Source: Plakobranchus ocellatus (Eukaryota; Mollusca; Gastropoda; Plakobranchidae). From it: 34,186 nucleotides of DNA. Of this stretch, positions 32,726 through 34,186 are shown piece after piece; within the stretch, counting starts at the first letter, position 1; each line of letters begins with the position of its first letter. Both the position numbers and the translations under genes were made by a program. The stretch covers positions 866,785 through 900,970 of the forward strand of contig BLXT01000847.1 in the NCBI GenBank assembly GCA_019648995.1. Reading direction: 5' to 3'. The notes beneath the pieces were generated by a model. That model did not search any database. It saw only the letters and a list, made by a program, of their open reading frames with translations, and was not told the DNA's origin.

Positions 32726-32801
32726 CCATTCACTGCGATATTTAAAATATAGGCTTAAACAAAAAAAATACCACCGCCTTATTTTCACTCTTGCGATAAA
32801 C

Positions 32802-33139
32802 AAACGGAAAGCTTGAAATACAATTTCTTTATCCAGGTCTAAATCTAGAATACTAACTTTACTATAGAGATTGCAATATACTTTAGTGTAAGCGTAGATC
32901 AATAATTTCAAGATACACTTATGTTTTGCTCCAAAATGTTGGATTGACAGTTTGTATTCAAGATCTTCCATCTTGCTTCTCTAGTAATTCACCGGAATAA
33001 TTTAAATGTAGTTAAAAAATTGCCACCACGATTAGAATTAGGTGTATTACTATTAGTATTAGTAAAAACTCCCACCACCTAGAATGCCCTAAATTAATAA
33101 TTATTGATTCCAATATAATGAAACGGAAAGCTTGAAATA
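32802..33139. repeat. further local duplication marked by a 19-bp exact repeat
   Basis: AAACGGAAAGCTTGAAATA occurs at 32802-32820 and 33121-33139. The preceding CCACCGCC (about 32771) is echoed by CCACCACG (about 33023) and CCACCACC (about 33071). Confidence 0.6.
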
Positions 33140-33239
33140 AACTTAAACTATATTCTAGATAGTTCTGCTCTGAATTTCAGTATCGTGCGATAATCAAAAT
33201 CCTTGAAGAAAAATTTGTGGGAGAGATTTGCCAAATTGT

Positions 33240-33640
33240 ACCTTACGAATCCTGATGAATGCAGATCTAGATTAGATTCTTGATCCAGCAATGTCATGAT
33301 GATTGAAATTTATCAGGATTACAATAGGCCAAATGAAATATTTTCTTATCAAGGATGAAGATTATATCTCTGATTCTAGACCTAGTTAACTCTACATTCT
33401 AGGTTCCAATAAAATGGGGTTCTTGGATTCAAGATTTAGAATCAAACTTACAGATTTTGATCTATAATCTAGATGGAACAATCTCCAAATACATGTATCT
33501 TATCTAGAATCTAGATCTTTAGTTTAAGCCGAATCTCGATGTTCCCAATCACGATAACCAACTCACAGTTTTTTTTTTTAACACTAGGCTTTTTCGATTG
33601 GCTAGGTCTAATCTAGATCTAGAATGTCACTTAAAAATTA
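33240..33640. repeat. dense cluster of AGATCTAG / TCTAGA-type words
   Basis: Words such as AGATCTAGATTAGAT (about 33262), AATCTAGATGG (33465), TCTAGAATCTAGATCT (33502) and AATCTAGATCTAGAATG (33608) recur at irregular spacing. The cluster is a degenerate, palindromic, low-complexity array. Single words of this kind are scattered across the whole window. Confidence 0.55.
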
Positions 33641-34186
33641 CGATTTGAAATCTTCTTTCAGAATCTCACAAAATACAGCAAGCTTGTGAATTGGATCTAA
33701 GGGATAAGAGATTATCAAAAAATTTGAGCCTATAGATTTGGATGTACCTTCTAGTTCGACTTTCCATTAGTATTGAAATGGCTGTGGAAAGAGAGCAATG
33801 GAGCCTGTAGAGCATAACTTTCACGGTTTTCCCTGTTTCGCTTTCGGCCTTGTTTCTCTCTTTGGCTTAGGCTAAATATTTTTGGCCTCAAGCTCATAAT
33901 TTATTAGACGAAAGAATGTCAGTTTCTTTTCCTGCTTTATTTGAACTAGGTGAATAACTTCTCTTACAAGTTACATGTGTGGGCGCACAGGAAAACCCGT
34001 CACATGGGTCCAGATAAAAAAAATCTAAAAAGACAATTTTGGATTCTCCAAACAATCCTGAACATTTTGCTCTTTATTTGAAGGCGCTATATTATTTAGT
34101 TACAAAATTATGATGTTTTAAAGTCAGCTGGTTGAGGAAACATAGTTTTGAGAAAATGGCTTCTAAAGTTTTACATGTATTTTTTT
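33641..34186. other. terminal stretch, nothing recognised
   Basis: AT-rich DNA without coding or repeat features that I can support. Confidence 0.4.

Overview
The window is eukaryotic, AT-rich, intron-rich and full of mobile elements. The only gene I can name is the 3' part of a CCT8 gene (theta subunit of the cytosolic chaperonin TRiC/CCT), on the + strand. Five coding exons lie at 4283-4354, 4696-4788, 11782-11853, 14526-14645 and 29897-29962. They encode the last 140 residues, matching human CCT8 almost codon for codon until the shorter, lysine-rich tail. The exons for the first ~400 residues lie upstream of base 1. The sequence divergence, the LINE types and the frequent AGATCT/TCTAGA words suggest an invertebrate, perhaps a mollusc; that is inference, not proof.

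Layout. 1-2445 is a 5'-inverted non-LTR retrotransposon (LINE): linker and endonuclease parts on the - strand, reverse transcriptase and C-terminal parts on the + strand. A 351-bp element with TTAA ends sits inside its reverse transcriptase. 2446-4282 is unremarkable intron. Intron 4789-11781 (7.0 kb) carries one copy of a large repeat (about 6554-8774) invaded by an internally deleted LINE (about 7840-8700), a possible small spliced gene of unknown function (8844-9372), and a LINE RNase H fragment (9928-10074). Intron 11854-14525 holds little but a long CT microsatellite close to the next exon.

The last intron (14646-29896, 15.25 kb) separates the last 21 codons from the rest. It holds a diverged third fragment of the same large repeat (about 15050-15225), an anonymous ORF-dense block (about 16600-19550) with a 24-bp exact direct repeat, and the best copy of the large repeat (23043-26830). 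That copy has 12-bp terminal inverted repeats and a 9-bp target duplication. It contains a hAT-like element (23217-25027), which itself contains another hAT-like element (23586-24524). This three-level nest gives a relative order of insertion.

After the CCT8 stop codon come candidate polyadenylation signals (30327 and 30859), then about 3.3 kb of intergenic or repeat DNA with local duplications (32.36-33.14 kb) and dense AGATCTAG-like words. I see no rRNA, tRNA, CRISPR or prokaryotic feature. The main interest is the transposon stratigraphy, the possible intron-nested gene, and a small hexapeptide-repeat reading frame carried by the innermost hAT-like element.
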